From CAZSHX01 sp964606895 (GTDB lineage: Bacteria > Bacteroidota > Ignavibacteria > Kapaibacteriales > UBA2268), in contig CAZSHX010000056.1 in assembly GCA_964606895.1 (NCBI GenBank), positions 1 to 31,977 of the forward strand: a DNA stretch of 31,977 nt, read 5' to 3'. Below, piece after piece: positions 1 through 7,900 of the stretch. The translations under genes were made by a program, and so were the position numbers. The notes beneath the pieces were generated by a model. It was given only the letters and a program-made list of their open reading frames with translations, did no database searches and was not told the origin of the DNA. Position 1 is the first letter of the stretch. Every line of letters begins with the position of its first letter.

Positions 1-69
1 TCCACAATTTACGAATCGGTGAACAATGGAAAATTCAAGCCATCTCAACCAAAACCGAGAAACTTCTGA
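1..69 (+). CDS. Possible 3' end of an upstream gene (partial)
   Basis: Frame 1 is open from the window edge to a TGA at 67-69, giving 22 residues ending in KPSQPKPRNF. A 9-bp hairpin starts 16 bases after the stop, which would suit the end of a transcription unit. The piece is too short to recognise a family, and an open frame of this length occurs easily by chance. Confidence 0.25.
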   Translation, partial: STIYESVNNGKFKPSQPKPRNF

Positions 70-84
70 AAATAATTAACATAT

Positions 85-112
85 CTCTCCCTATTACGTG
101 GATTAGGGAGAG
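85..112 (+). terminator. Terminator-like hairpin after the partial CDS
   Basis: A perfect 9-bp stem, CTCTCCCTA (85-93) with TAGGGAGAG (104-112), encloses a 10-base loop. There is no uninterrupted T run after it on the plus strand, so a classical intrinsic terminator is not proven. Its position just after the TGA at 67-69 is the main support. Confidence 0.4.
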
Positions 113-203
113 TTAGTGATTAAGTTAATAATGTGCATTCCTTATGTTTCAAGTTGCTTCCAAACCTTTTTAAAGAAACAGGACAAAGCAAAACAATATA
201 CCT

Positions 204-223
204 GGCAGGAGGTGATTCCTGCC
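204..223 (-). terminator. Hairpin downstream of the SBBP/T9SS gene
   Basis: A 7-bp GC-rich stem, GGCAGGA (204-210) and TCCTGCC (217-223), has a 6-base loop and lies 28 bases beyond the stop codon of the minus-strand SBBP gene. The minus-strand bases that follow are only moderately T-rich. It may be the end of the long minus-strand transcription unit, or part of a bidirectional terminator, since a T run at about 241-247 lies on the plus-strand side. Confidence 0.35.
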
Positions 224-251
224 GTTCGGAAAAATCCTAATTTTTTTACCC

Positions 252-3200
252 TTATCCTGTAATAATAATTTTCTTAGTAATCTCGCAATCGGTGAATTTG
301 AGTTTTACGAAATATATCCCCGACTTGAAATTGGAAAGATTAATTGTTCGGGATAATCCTTCACCCGCAAACTCGAAACTATCTGAATATACTTCTCGTC
401 CTATTTCATCAATGATTTTCATTTTTACCGCATTATCAACTGAATTCTCTATTTTAAGGACGAAAATACCATTATTTAAAGAAGGTAAAATTTGTACGTT
501 TATATCACTTTCGTGAATATTGGTAACAGAAACATGAATGCTTGCTTTAATAAAGTCAGTTTTTACGGCAATATTACTCGCAGAACCTTTCATTGCCTTT
601 AAAGTTACAGTATATACACCTTCTTTTTCATAAACATGAACGGGATTCGCTTCCGTAGATACTTTATTATCTCCGAAATCCCAAATCCAACCAACCGGTG
701 AACCGGTGGAATTATCAGTAAATTGAACTGTAAGCGGTATGTCGCCGTTCGTTGGTGTTGCCAAAAAATCAGCTGTCATTTCCATCGGTTCAACGACATT
801 TATTAATGAAAAGATTGTTCTAGTATCGGTTGATGCTCCATTCGAGGCTGTAAGCTTAACTGTATAACTGCCCGATTTAGTATAAGTGTGAGTTGGATTC
901 TGAGCCGTACTCGTCTGATTATCTCCAAATTCCCAAAGCCAGTTCGTTGGAGAACCTGTTGAAGAATCGGTAAAGCTGACAATAAGTGGAGCCATACCGC
1001 TTGTAGGGTTAGCACCGAACAAAGCAGTCAGTTTATCAGCATCCATTACCACATTCAATAAATCCGACATAACAGACGGACAGCTATTCAAAGTTTGAGT
1101 TACAGAGTAAAGCCCGCTTTTGACCGGTGTGTAGGTTTTTAAATTGGCACCATTGATTATTTGACTATTTAAATACCATTGATTTCCAGTTTCTGCACTT
1201 GAAACTAAATTTTTCCCTGATTTTGTGATTTTGGGCTGTGTGGGTAGGTTATAAACGGCGATGTCGTAACCGTTATCATTGCCTGTGTAATCAGGTTTTG
1301 TGCTGACAACCCTAACCCGGTATTTATACCCTAAAGGAGTGTTTGCAGGAATAATTCCGTTTATATAACCCGAGGATGCAGATGCTAAAGAACCAAGGGT
1401 AACAGGATTATTAAAAGTTCCGTCTAAGTCAGATAGTTGGGCAGTAAAAGTTGTGCTTGTTACAGGTTTGAAATCATCAGTCGAGTAATAGATACTTATC
1501 GGACTGCTGGCACAGTATGAATAGTAATATGGACGGCCCGTAATTATTGGATAGGAAATATCTGATATTTTAGAAACAAAACCATCACTATATCCGTTAT
1601 ATGTTCGGTTATAAGTTCCTGCTGTAGTAGGTAAATCTATGGAGTAGGTAGAACCGGTGAAAATGAGATTTTTATTATCCTGAAGAACAACATCGGTAAT
1701 ATAGTCATCGCTTACCCCTCCGAAAAAAGATGAATAAGCTAATGTCGAACCACTTGGATTGAGTTTCAGGAGAAACCCGTCAACCGAGCCGTTGTGATAA
1801 ACATCCAAAGCATTAGTGGTTGTCTGAAAATCTGAAGAATAGGTATTGCCTGCTACGAAAGCATTTCCATTTGAATTAACTGCGATTGATGTCCCGTAAT
1901 CATGGTTACTGCCGCCAATATATGTCGAATAAGCCAATGCTGAGCCTAAGTTGTTCAATTTAGTTACAAAGCAATCATAATTTCCAAACGAAGTATTGCT
2001 GATAGCGGATGTAGTGGTTGGAAAATCACTTGATAAAGTGTAGCCCGTTATATAAGCATTTTTACTTCCATCAATAGCTATTGATGTAGCATAATCATAA
2101 CTGCTTCCGCCTAAATAGCTGGAATAAATTAAGTTCGGATTATTCGGATTGATACATAGCACAAAACAATCGTTACCTCCCTTTAATATACTCGAATATA
2201 CTCCTCCTGTAATCGTGAAATCCCTCGAGTTTGTATATCCTGTTATAAATGCATTCCCACCAATATCCATTACAAACGAAATAGCATAATCATCGCCTGA
2301 GCCTCCAATATAAGTTGAATAGAGCAGTTGAGAAAACTTATTGTCAATAATAGCATAGAAGCAGTCATACCCTCCGCTGTTTGAGAATCTGTAAGGTGTT
2401 GTTCCTATAGGCAAATTGGTTGAATTGGTATAGCCCGTAATACAAACATTACCAGCAGTATCTAAAGCGATTTTGGTAGCATAATCATAATTACTGCCGC
2501 CAAAGTAAGTCGAATTCAATATTGCTGTACCCGAAGAATTCAGCTGAAGAACAAAGCAATCATAATAACCCTTATTACTGCTAAAAAGTGCTCCCTTTGA
2601 CAGAGGAAAATCTGTAGAATAAGTATATCCTGTTATAAAGGCATTACCAAAATAATCAACTTCTATGCCGGTACCATAATCATAATCGCTCCCGCCTATA
2701 AAAGTTGAATACATCAATGTCGAACCATCCGCATTGAACTTAGAAACAAAAGTATCGTAATACCCGTTAAAAGTTGAATCATAAGCTCCTGTTGTCCTCG
2801 GAAAATCAGATGAATAGGTTGAACCGCAGAGATAAATATTTCCGCTTCCATCCATAACTATAGAATTTGGCGATTCATAATAGTTGCCTCCTAACAATGA
2901 TGAAAATACAAGCGGGTCAATTACAAGGGGTTTTGTTTTGTCATACTCTCCCGTTTGGAATCCAATCGAACCATCTTTATTAATGACAAAGCCGCTTTTA
3001 ATCTCAACAGATTCATCTTTGTTAAATTTTGAATCTGCCGGATTTTCATAATTTATCTGATATGAATAAGGCTTTCGATGTATCAATTCTCCCAAGTTAG
3101 TTGAGAATACAAGCTCGTTAGAATTATTTAGTAATGTCTGAAATTGAGCAGGGTTTCCTAAATCAGATTTGATTCTTATATCAGATACATTTGCACCAGG

Positions 3201-3821
3201 ATTAACTATAAAGTCATATCTGAAAAAGGATTCCGGAGGATTCTTCATCTTGTTAGAATTATTGCTTTTGGTATCAATGTAATATCTGGCATCAATGCCC
3301 GGGAATACATCTTTGGCTAAGACTTCCTTATAAATAGCGACATTCGATACCCATTTCGATTTATCATTGCCAATCATATAATTGAAATTTGTACTGAAAG
3401 CGGATGAAGGAACAAAAATGACTTTCGAATTGAAATTTTCTAAAAAACCAAGACTATTTTTATCATCATGTTTTGCCATATAATCGGTTTTAACCACAAG
3501 ACCCTTGATTCTTTCCTTAAGCACTTGGGTTTTCTGATGTGGCATAACGCTTGATTCATCAGCTGTATTAAGCTTTTCCTTCTGAAAATAATCGTACACA
3601 ATTCCATTGTCGGTAATCCATATATTCATTTTAGGCATTTTAGCCAAAAACCGAATCTCTTTGGACCATTGCCCTTTGTTTTCTATGAATCCGCTTGGAG
3701 AATTCGCATTTAAATTTTGAGAAATATTCTTCGATTGGATTATTTCAGCTGAAATTAAACAGTTATCTGTTACAGCATGAAAAAACACAAATATAATAAT
3801 GATAAATCTGATAATGGTCAT
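252..3821 (-). CDS. Secreted SBBP-repeat/PKD-domain protein with T9SS sorting domain
   Basis: This 1189-residue protein is probably a large cell-surface or secreted adhesin-like protein; no enzymatic motif is visible. It starts with a hydrophobic signal peptide (residues 1-26). Next comes a region of about 250 residues with the FIENKGQW opening typical of the domain that precedes SBBP repeats. Seven SBBP repeats follow (about 305-750), each opening with a variant of YIGGSxxDY and carrying G(N)AFITGYT. After a linker there are two PKD domains (about 930-1095) with WxWxFGD and the closing HxYxxxGxYTV motif. The last 80 or so residues form a type A T9SS sorting domain ending in KKIIITG. It lies 57 bases after the TPR gene and is the last gene of the minus-strand run. 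A GGAG about 10 bases before the ATG supports the start. Family recognition is firm; the function is inferred. Confidence 0.9.
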   Translation of the reverse strand: MTIIRFIIIIFVFFHAVTDNCLISAEIIQSKNISQNLNANSPSGFIENKGQWSKEIRFLAKMPKMNIWITDNGIVYDYFQKEKLNTADESSVMPHQKTQVLKERIKGLVVKTDYMAKHDDKNSLGFLENFNSKVIFVPSSAFSTNFNYMIGNDKSKWVSNVAIYKEVLAKDVFPGIDARYYIDTKSNNSNKMKNPPESFFRYDFIVNPGANVSDIRIKSDLGNPAQFQTLLNNSNELVFSTNLGELIHRKPYSYQINYENPADSKFNKDESVEIKSGFVINKDGSIGFQTGEYDKTKPLVIDPLVFSSLLGGNYYESPNSIVMDGSGNIYLCGSTYSSDFPRTTGAYDSTFNGYYDTFVSKFNADGSTLMYSTFIGGSDYDYGTGIEVDYFGNAFITGYTYSTDFPLSKGALFSSNKGYYDCFVLQLNSSGTAILNSTYFGGSNYDYATKIALDTAGNVCITGYTNSTNLPIGTTPYRFSNSGGYDCFYAIIDNKFSQLLYSTYIGGSGDDYAISFVMDIGGNAFITGYTNSRDFTITGGVYSSILKGGNDCFVLCINPNNPNLIYSSYLGGSSYDYATSIAIDGSKNAYITGYTLSSDFPTTTSAISNTSFGNYDCFVTKLNNLGSALAYSTYIGGSNHDYGTSIAVNSNGNAFVAGNTYSSDFQTTTNALDVYHNGSVDGFLLKLNPSGSTLAYSSFFGGVSDDYITDVVLQDNKNLIFTGSTYSIDLPTTAGTYNRTYNGYSDGFVSKISDISYPIITGRPYYYSYCASSPISIYYSTDDFKPVTSTTFTAQLSDLDGTFNNPVTLGSLASASSGYINGIIPANTPLGYKYRVRVVSTKPDYTGNDNGYDIAVYNLPTQPKITKSGKNLVSSAETGNQWYLNSQIINGANLKTYTPVKSGLYSVTQTLNSCPSVMSDLLNVVMDADKLTALFGANPTSGMAPLIVSFTDSSTGSPTNWLWEFGDNQTSTAQNPTHTYTKSGSYTVKLTASNGASTDTRTIFSLINVVEPMEMTADFLATPTNGDIPLTVQFTDNSTGSPVGWIWDFGDNKVSTEANPVHVYEKEGVYTVTLKAMKGSASNIAVKTDFIKASIHVSVTNIHESDINVQILPSLNNGIFVLKIENSVDNAVKMKIIDEIGREVYSDSFEFAGEGLSRTINLSNFKSGIYFVKLKFTDCEITKKIIITG
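1570..2905 (-). repeat. Seven diverged tandem SBBP-repeat units in coding DNA
   Basis: The coding DNA contains seven consecutive units of about 63 codons. Each opens with a GGS/GGN motif followed by an aspartate/tyrosine-rich stretch: GGNYYES, GGSDYDY, GGSNYDY, GGSGDDY, GGSSYDY, GGSNHDY and GGVSDDY. The units are diverged at DNA level, so recent slippage is unlikely. They predict repeated beta-strand blades or a solenoid in the protein. Confidence 0.85.
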
Positions 3822-3878
3822 AATGTCAGCTCCAATTGGACAAGGGAATTATTATTTAATAAAAAAACATGCTTTAAA

Positions 3879-4505
3879 CTATTTTACGTACTTCAATCCT
3901 TCAAGGGCAGATGCATTGTCGGGTTTAATAAGCAATGTTTCCTGAAAAAATCTTTTTGCTTCTTCTTTCTTACCGAGTTTCAAGTTGCACCAACCTGCCA
4001 TAAGATTGGCATCGGCATCAAATGGATAGAGATTTACCACATTTTCAAAATGTTTCAAGGCTGAATCAAATTTGCCGCGGTTATAATAGATCATTCCAGT
4101 CCAGTAACCTGCATAAGTGTTATTGGGGTCCAGTTTTAATATTTCTTTGTATTTTTCTAGAACCTTATCCCACATTTCGAGCGTGGTTGCCGGTTTCAGA
4201 TATCCTAACCTTGCTTCGATGGATTTGGGATTCAGTTCAACAGCTTTTGAATAATAATTCAAAGACTTGGTATATTCCTTAGCTGAAAAATATAACCAGC
4301 CAAGGCGAAGATTAATCTGATAGCTTTTATCGCTATATACTTTCTGAAGACATTGAATAGCTTCGTTATAATTCGATTTCTTTTCGGCTGAATAGCTATC
4401 CGAAAATGCTTTTATAAGCCCTGGTTCATGCGATTTGCCCTGTAGAAAAAAGCTGATACCTATCACTGCAACTATGATTAAAACTGTTTTCTTTAAAGAG
4501 TCCAT
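3879..4505 (-). CDS. TPR-repeat protein with N-terminal membrane anchor or signal
   Basis: A 208-residue protein with one hydrophobic segment (residues 6-21) followed by four or five tetratricopeptide repeats. TPR signatures include LGWLYFSAKEYTKSLNYYSKAVELNP and the later Y-x-x-G-K-F-D-x-A-L and L-G-K-K-E-E-A helices. TPR arrays bind partner proteins, and this one should face the periplasm. Its ATG overlaps the end of the upstream barrel gene by 13 bases, and GGAGA lies 6 bases before the start, so the two are translationally linked and probably work together. No catalytic motif is present. The partner is unknown. Confidence 0.8.
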   Translation of the reverse strand: MDSLKKTVLIIVAVIGISFFLQGKSHEPGLIKAFSDSYSAEKKSNYNEAIQCLQKVYSDKSYQINLRLGWLYFSAKEYTKSLNYYSKAVELNPKSIEARLGYLKPATTLEMWDKVLEKYKEILKLDPNNTYAGYWTGMIYYNRGKFDSALKHFENVVNLYPFDADANLMAGWCNLKLGKKEEAKRFFQETLLIKPDNASALEGLKYVK

Positions 4506-5677
4506 TTTATTTCTCCGTTTAAAGAGTGTTGTAAATAATTAATTTTCAGATATTCGATTTGTTTTGGTTCGTAGGAATAACCTGCTTGAAAAACAAAGTT
4601 TGGGGTAAATGAGTAAATTAAAGTACTCGTGACTTTGTAATCACTCGCATCAAGTGAATTGTAAACGTAAAGATTTTCGTTTTCTATATAGTTGTGAATC
4701 TTGCCGAAAATCGCTGAAGATTCAAACCAGAAGTTCTTAAAAACTTTGAAACCGAGAGTGTGTGCATGATTGAAATAATTTGCTGATTTTTGTTTCAAAT
4801 TCGATAGTCTTATACCATAATATAAGTTTAAATTTCCCAAAGGAAAAATTCTGCCTTCAACAGCATATTGATAAATATTATCGTTGTTCAAAACACCAAA
4901 CGCATAATCAATTCCTGCATCCCAATAATTGAAATATTTTTTTAATGAAAAGTAATATAGATTACTTTTATTTTTTGTAGTATCAAATTTCAAACTCAAA
5001 TGATGGTATGCCGTTGAAAGAGTCCAGCCTGAGGGAATGGAAAAATTCATTATTCCATGATATTCAATCAAATTTATTGGAATTGGTTTATCCTCATAAT
5101 ATGGGGAAGTATTTATTGAGAATGGTAAAACTATCTCCTGATTAAACACAACAAAAGATTGTCTTAGTGTTAACCAACTTGCTATATCAGAAGAAATTCC
5201 AATTCTGGAATAATACGCTGGATGCCTGAGAAAACTGCTTGAAAACTTATAGCTATGCTCTGCTTCAACAAATGAAACAGGCTGAAAACTGTTCCGCTTC
5301 AGACTGTCCTCTCTGCCAGGGAATCCGATGCTGTTTGATATTTCATTTCTTTTCAAAAATAAATTGCATAAATATGTGTAGTATTGTGCCTCTTTATAAT
5401 CGGAATTCATTTCAGATAGATTGTCGAATGAGTTGAGAGCTTCCGAATAATTGCCAAGACAAAAATTGGCAATTCCCTGCCTGTAATAAATTGAAGGATA
5501 AGGAATCCCGAATTTACAGATTGAGTCTGCAAAAGAAATAAATTCCCCCCATTTTGAAGAGTTGAAAAGTGAATCTGAACGCATTTCATCTTTCAGAAAA
5601 CTGCTGATTTCTGATGGATCTGCAATTGTTTTACCAAACGGGAAAACCAGAAACAGCAACAAAATCAATCTTCGCAT
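4493..5677 (-). CDS. TPR plus YaiO-like outer-membrane beta-barrel protein
   Basis: This 394-residue protein begins with a signal peptide (MRRLILLLFLVFPFGKTIA). Two TPR-like helix pairs follow (about 45-115), including YRQGIANFCLGNYSEALNSF. From about residue 145 the sequence switches to alternating amphipathic strands rich in Tyr, Phe and Asn, such as YYFSLKKYFNYWDAGIDYAFG and YYGIRLSNLKQ. This layout resembles YaiO-family outer-membrane barrels with an N-terminal TPR. It overlaps both neighbours by 13 bases (5665-5677 with the M23 fragment, 4493-4505 with the TPR gene), so the three are tightly coupled. It is probably an outer-membrane component of an envelope complex. The transported or bound substrate is unknown. 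Confidence 0.7.
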   Translation of the reverse strand: MRRLILLLFLVFPFGKTIADPSEISSFLKDEMRSDSLFNSSKWGEFISFADSICKFGIPYPSIYYRQGIANFCLGNYSEALNSFDNLSEMNSDYKEAQYYTYLCNLFLKRNEISNSIGFPGREDSLKRNSFQPVSFVEAEHSYKFSSSFLRHPAYYSRIGISSDIASWLTLRQSFVVFNQEIVLPFSINTSPYYEDKPIPINLIEYHGIMNFSIPSGWTLSTAYHHLSLKFDTTKNKSNLYYFSLKKYFNYWDAGIDYAFGVLNNDNIYQYAVEGRIFPLGNLNLYYGIRLSNLKQKSANYFNHAHTLGFKVFKNFWFESSAIFGKIHNYIENENLYVYNSLDASDYKVTSTLIYSFTPNFVFQAGYSYEPKQIEYLKINYLQHSLNGEIKWTL

Positions 5678-6714
5678 AATGCCTTTATTTGTCTGTTATT
5701 TGAAGTGATTTCTATTTTAGTAATCGAACCATCAACAACATCAATAGCCGCTCTGAATTTCTCTCTTTTGAATTTGCCAATGCTAATAAAAATACTTGAC
5801 AAGATTTTTATCTTACTTGAGTCAAAATCATTTTTTTCAATATTTAATTTTATTTGAGCAAATGGTTTCAAGAATATATGGAAAGGCGAAATGAAATCCT
5901 GAAAAATCCTGATTACATCCATTTCCGCTACAGACATAGGGAGTGTTTCTTTTGTTGATAATTTGTCAATGTCTAATAGCAGTAGCTGAGGCACAGCAAG
6001 TCTGAATAAATAAAGCAGAGAAGTATTGTCTCCGTAAAAATTATAAAACCTGAAGCTGGAATCGTAAGAGACAAAATAAGCAAATGACTTGCTTTCTTCA
6101 CAATATAAATATCTGCGGTTGTACTGGTCAACCATTGACTTCCATGTTTCGGATCTTGTTTTTCCCTTTTCATAAATAGTAAATTTTAATTGTGAATCGG
6201 GAGCAAATTTGAATGCCTTTTTTAGTTCGTTGCTCTCTTCAGGGTTTCTGACAATTTCTCCTTCGTTGGGGATTGAATTTCTTAGCAATAATACCGAAGA
6301 ATTTGAAATCTTTTCAAAGAATGACAATTCGTATTCTATGCTCGGAGAATCGAGTTTGGGTGAAGATTGGAATTGGAAATGAATGTGCGGATATGGGGAA
6401 CGTCCTGAATTTCCGCATTTTGCAACCAGTTCGCCTCTTTTTACAAAATCTCCCTTTTTAACCGTAAAAGAATTTTTCTGCAAATGACTAATCTTTGAAT
6501 ACAGATATTCGCTGTGCTTAATTATAATAGAATTACCCCAGTTGTTCTGTAGATTATCTTCACCTATAGAGTTATCCTCAATTCCGTCATAAATTTCTTC
6601 GATAAAGCCATCTGACGTTGCTAATACAGGTTTGCTATAAGCATAGTAATCTTCTTTTAAGCTTCCCTCTCCGCTATAAGGTTTCATTCTTTCATCAATT
6701 ATTATGAAATCCAA
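5665..6714 (-). CDS. M23 (LytM-type) metallopeptidase part of a frameshifted UT-M23 gene
   Basis: The frame (349 residues from a TTG) encodes most of a zinc peptidase of family M23, which cleaves peptidoglycan cross-bridges. Visible are KPVLATSDGFIEEI, H77 in ISHLQ, and the HIH pair (H110, H112) that supplies zinc ligands. The first zinc ligands are not in this ORF as called. They lie just upstream in the same frame (HTHIGEYSKALDF), reached only if the (CA)5 tract at 6737-6746 is shifted. The TTG start is therefore probably an artefact, and the true product is likely the C-terminal half of a 727-residue fusion with the upstream urea-transporter domain. About 220 residues after the M23 domain are unrecognised. 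The 3' end overlaps the barrel gene by 13 bases. Confidence 0.75.
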   Translation of the reverse strand: MDFIIIDERMKPYSGEGSLKEDYYAYSKPVLATSDGFIEEIYDGIEDNSIGEDNLQNNWGNSIIIKHSEYLYSKISHLQKNSFTVKKGDFVKRGELVAKCGNSGRSPYPHIHFQFQSSPKLDSPSIEYELSFFEKISNSSVLLLRNSIPNEGEIVRNPEESNELKKAFKFAPDSQLKFTIYEKGKTRSETWKSMVDQYNRRYLYCEESKSFAYFVSYDSSFRFYNFYGDNTSLLYLFRLAVPQLLLLDIDKLSTKETLPMSVAEMDVIRIFQDFISPFHIFLKPFAQIKLNIEKNDFDSSKIKILSSIFISIGKFKREKFRAAIDVVDGSITKIEITSNNRQIKALCED

Positions 6715-7846
6715 TGCTTTGCTGTATTCCCCAATATGTGTGTGTGCCGTTATATCCCTGCGATATGAACCAATCGCCTAAAAAAGGCAAAGAAAATAAA
6801 TATCCTCTGTTTTTATCGTAATTCATTTTCTCGCTAATCGTATAGTAAATATTTTTTTCGGGAGAATAGTGCTGAACATTCGGGAAATTCATGTTTTTTG
6901 TTCGGCTAACTGCATAGAAAAATGAAATAAATAATGAAGTGTTTATGCAAAAGGGGACGAACAGAATCGGTAAAGTCAAAGGAGCTATTATCATTTTAAT
7001 GGCAAAGTACAGAAGGAACAGACCAATCGAAGCAACAAATGACCACAGAATCGAAGAATATGAGGTTATCAGGAAAAATCCGCCAATAGCTAAAAATGTA
7101 AATATAATATTACTCGTCAGCAGTATCCCATCTAAAGAATCAAGAGGTATATTCAGCATCTGACAAATAATAAATGACAAAGCTGCACCAAAAATTGAAA
7201 GAACAACTGATAACCTTGAGTGAATAAACATACCTATAACGATTATGACACCTGTTACGACACTTGAATTGAAAGTAATAAATCCTATTGCTTTAAAAAA
7301 CGACCATAAATAAATGAAATCTGGATTATTTGATAACAAACCATCAAAAAATGATATTGGACTTCCTAAAATCAGCAATGTGAAATATCTCGGATCTGCT
7401 TTTTGAACAGGACTCAATATGTTGAAAATCTGGAAATGAGCAACCAAAAAAGTCCATAAAACCAAAGAAAATGGTAATGATAAAAACGGGAGTGAAAATC
7501 TGCCGAATTTTTCTTTCAAAACAACAGTTACAAAAAAAGCAAGAAGTGAAAAAGGAATAACTGACAAATAAACCCAGCCATTCGGGTAAAAGAATGCACC
7601 TACTCCAAAACCAATCAGAGTTGAGTTGAAGGTTAGTATTCCCGATTTGATATCTTCATTGCTCTGCTTAAAAAAATGAGAGGCAAATATTGCTACTATA
7701 GTCGAAAGGAGTCCGAATATCCCAATCTGAAAAGTAGTAAATGATGCAATCAGAATAAAAAGTCCAAATGTCTTGTTTTGTGAAAAAAACAAGATTGAAT
7801 AAGAGTTTTTCAAACCCGATATTGAAGTATTTAGTCTTTCTTCCAT
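6695..7846 (-). CDS. Urea-transporter-family (UT) membrane protein, N-terminal part of a frameshifted gene
   Basis: This 383-residue protein has about ten hydrophobic helices (residues 25-325) and the UT-family features ILFFSQNKTFGLFIL near the N-terminus and GILTFNSTLIGFGVG around residues 68-82. UT proteins form trimeric channels for urea or related small amides in the inner membrane. The C-terminus, LPFLGDWFISQGYNG followed by THTYWG, is the usual opening of an M23 peptidase domain and then runs into a stop in the wrong frame. Adding one CA unit to the tract at 6737-6746 restores the frame and gives NGTHTHIGEYSKALDF. I know UT proteins with C-terminal M23 domains, so this is best read as one gene broken in this sequence. 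It starts 54 bases after the decarboxylase stop. Confidence 0.8.
   Translation of the reverse strand: MEERLNTSISGLKNSYSILFFSQNKTFGLFILIASFTTFQIGIFGLLSTIVAIFASHFFKQSNEDIKSGILTFNSTLIGFGVGAFFYPNGWVYLSVIPFSLLAFFVTVVLKEKFGRFSLPFLSLPFSLVLWTFLVAHFQIFNILSPVQKADPRYFTLLILGSPISFFDGLLSNNPDFIYLWSFFKAIGFITFNSSVVTGVIIVIGMFIHSRLSVVLSIFGAALSFIICQMLNIPLDSLDGILLTSNIIFTFLAIGGFFLITSYSSILWSFVASIGLFLLYFAIKMIIAPLTLPILFVPFCINTSLFISFFYAVSRTKNMNFPNVQHYSPEKNIYYTISEKMNYDKNRGYLFSLPFLGDWFISQGYNGTHTYWGIQQSIGFHNN
6737..6746 (-). repeat. (CA)5 dinucleotide tract at the frame break
   Basis: Plus-strand TGTGTGTGTG, which is (CA)5 on the coding strand, lies exactly where the urea-transporter frame loses and the M23 frame gains protein homology. 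One extra CA unit would join the two frames. Candidate causes are a sequencing or assembly indel, a fixed mutation, or slippage-based switching. Five units is short for a contingency locus. Confidence 0.8.
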
Positions 7847-7900
7847 TTGCCATTTAGCCTTATTATTGAATTTCAGGATTCTTACAATTCTTAGGTTCCA

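Noticed and set aside
1570..2905. Possible CRISPR array or recent tandem duplication
   Set aside because: The repeats are about 189 bases, diverged, in frame and without spacers; they are SBBP protein repeats.
6685..6714. Independent start (TTG 6714 or ATG 6687) for the M23 gene
   Set aside because: Both lie inside the M23 fold after the first zinc-ligand motif, so a protein begun there would be inactive; a frameshifted fusion explains the data better.
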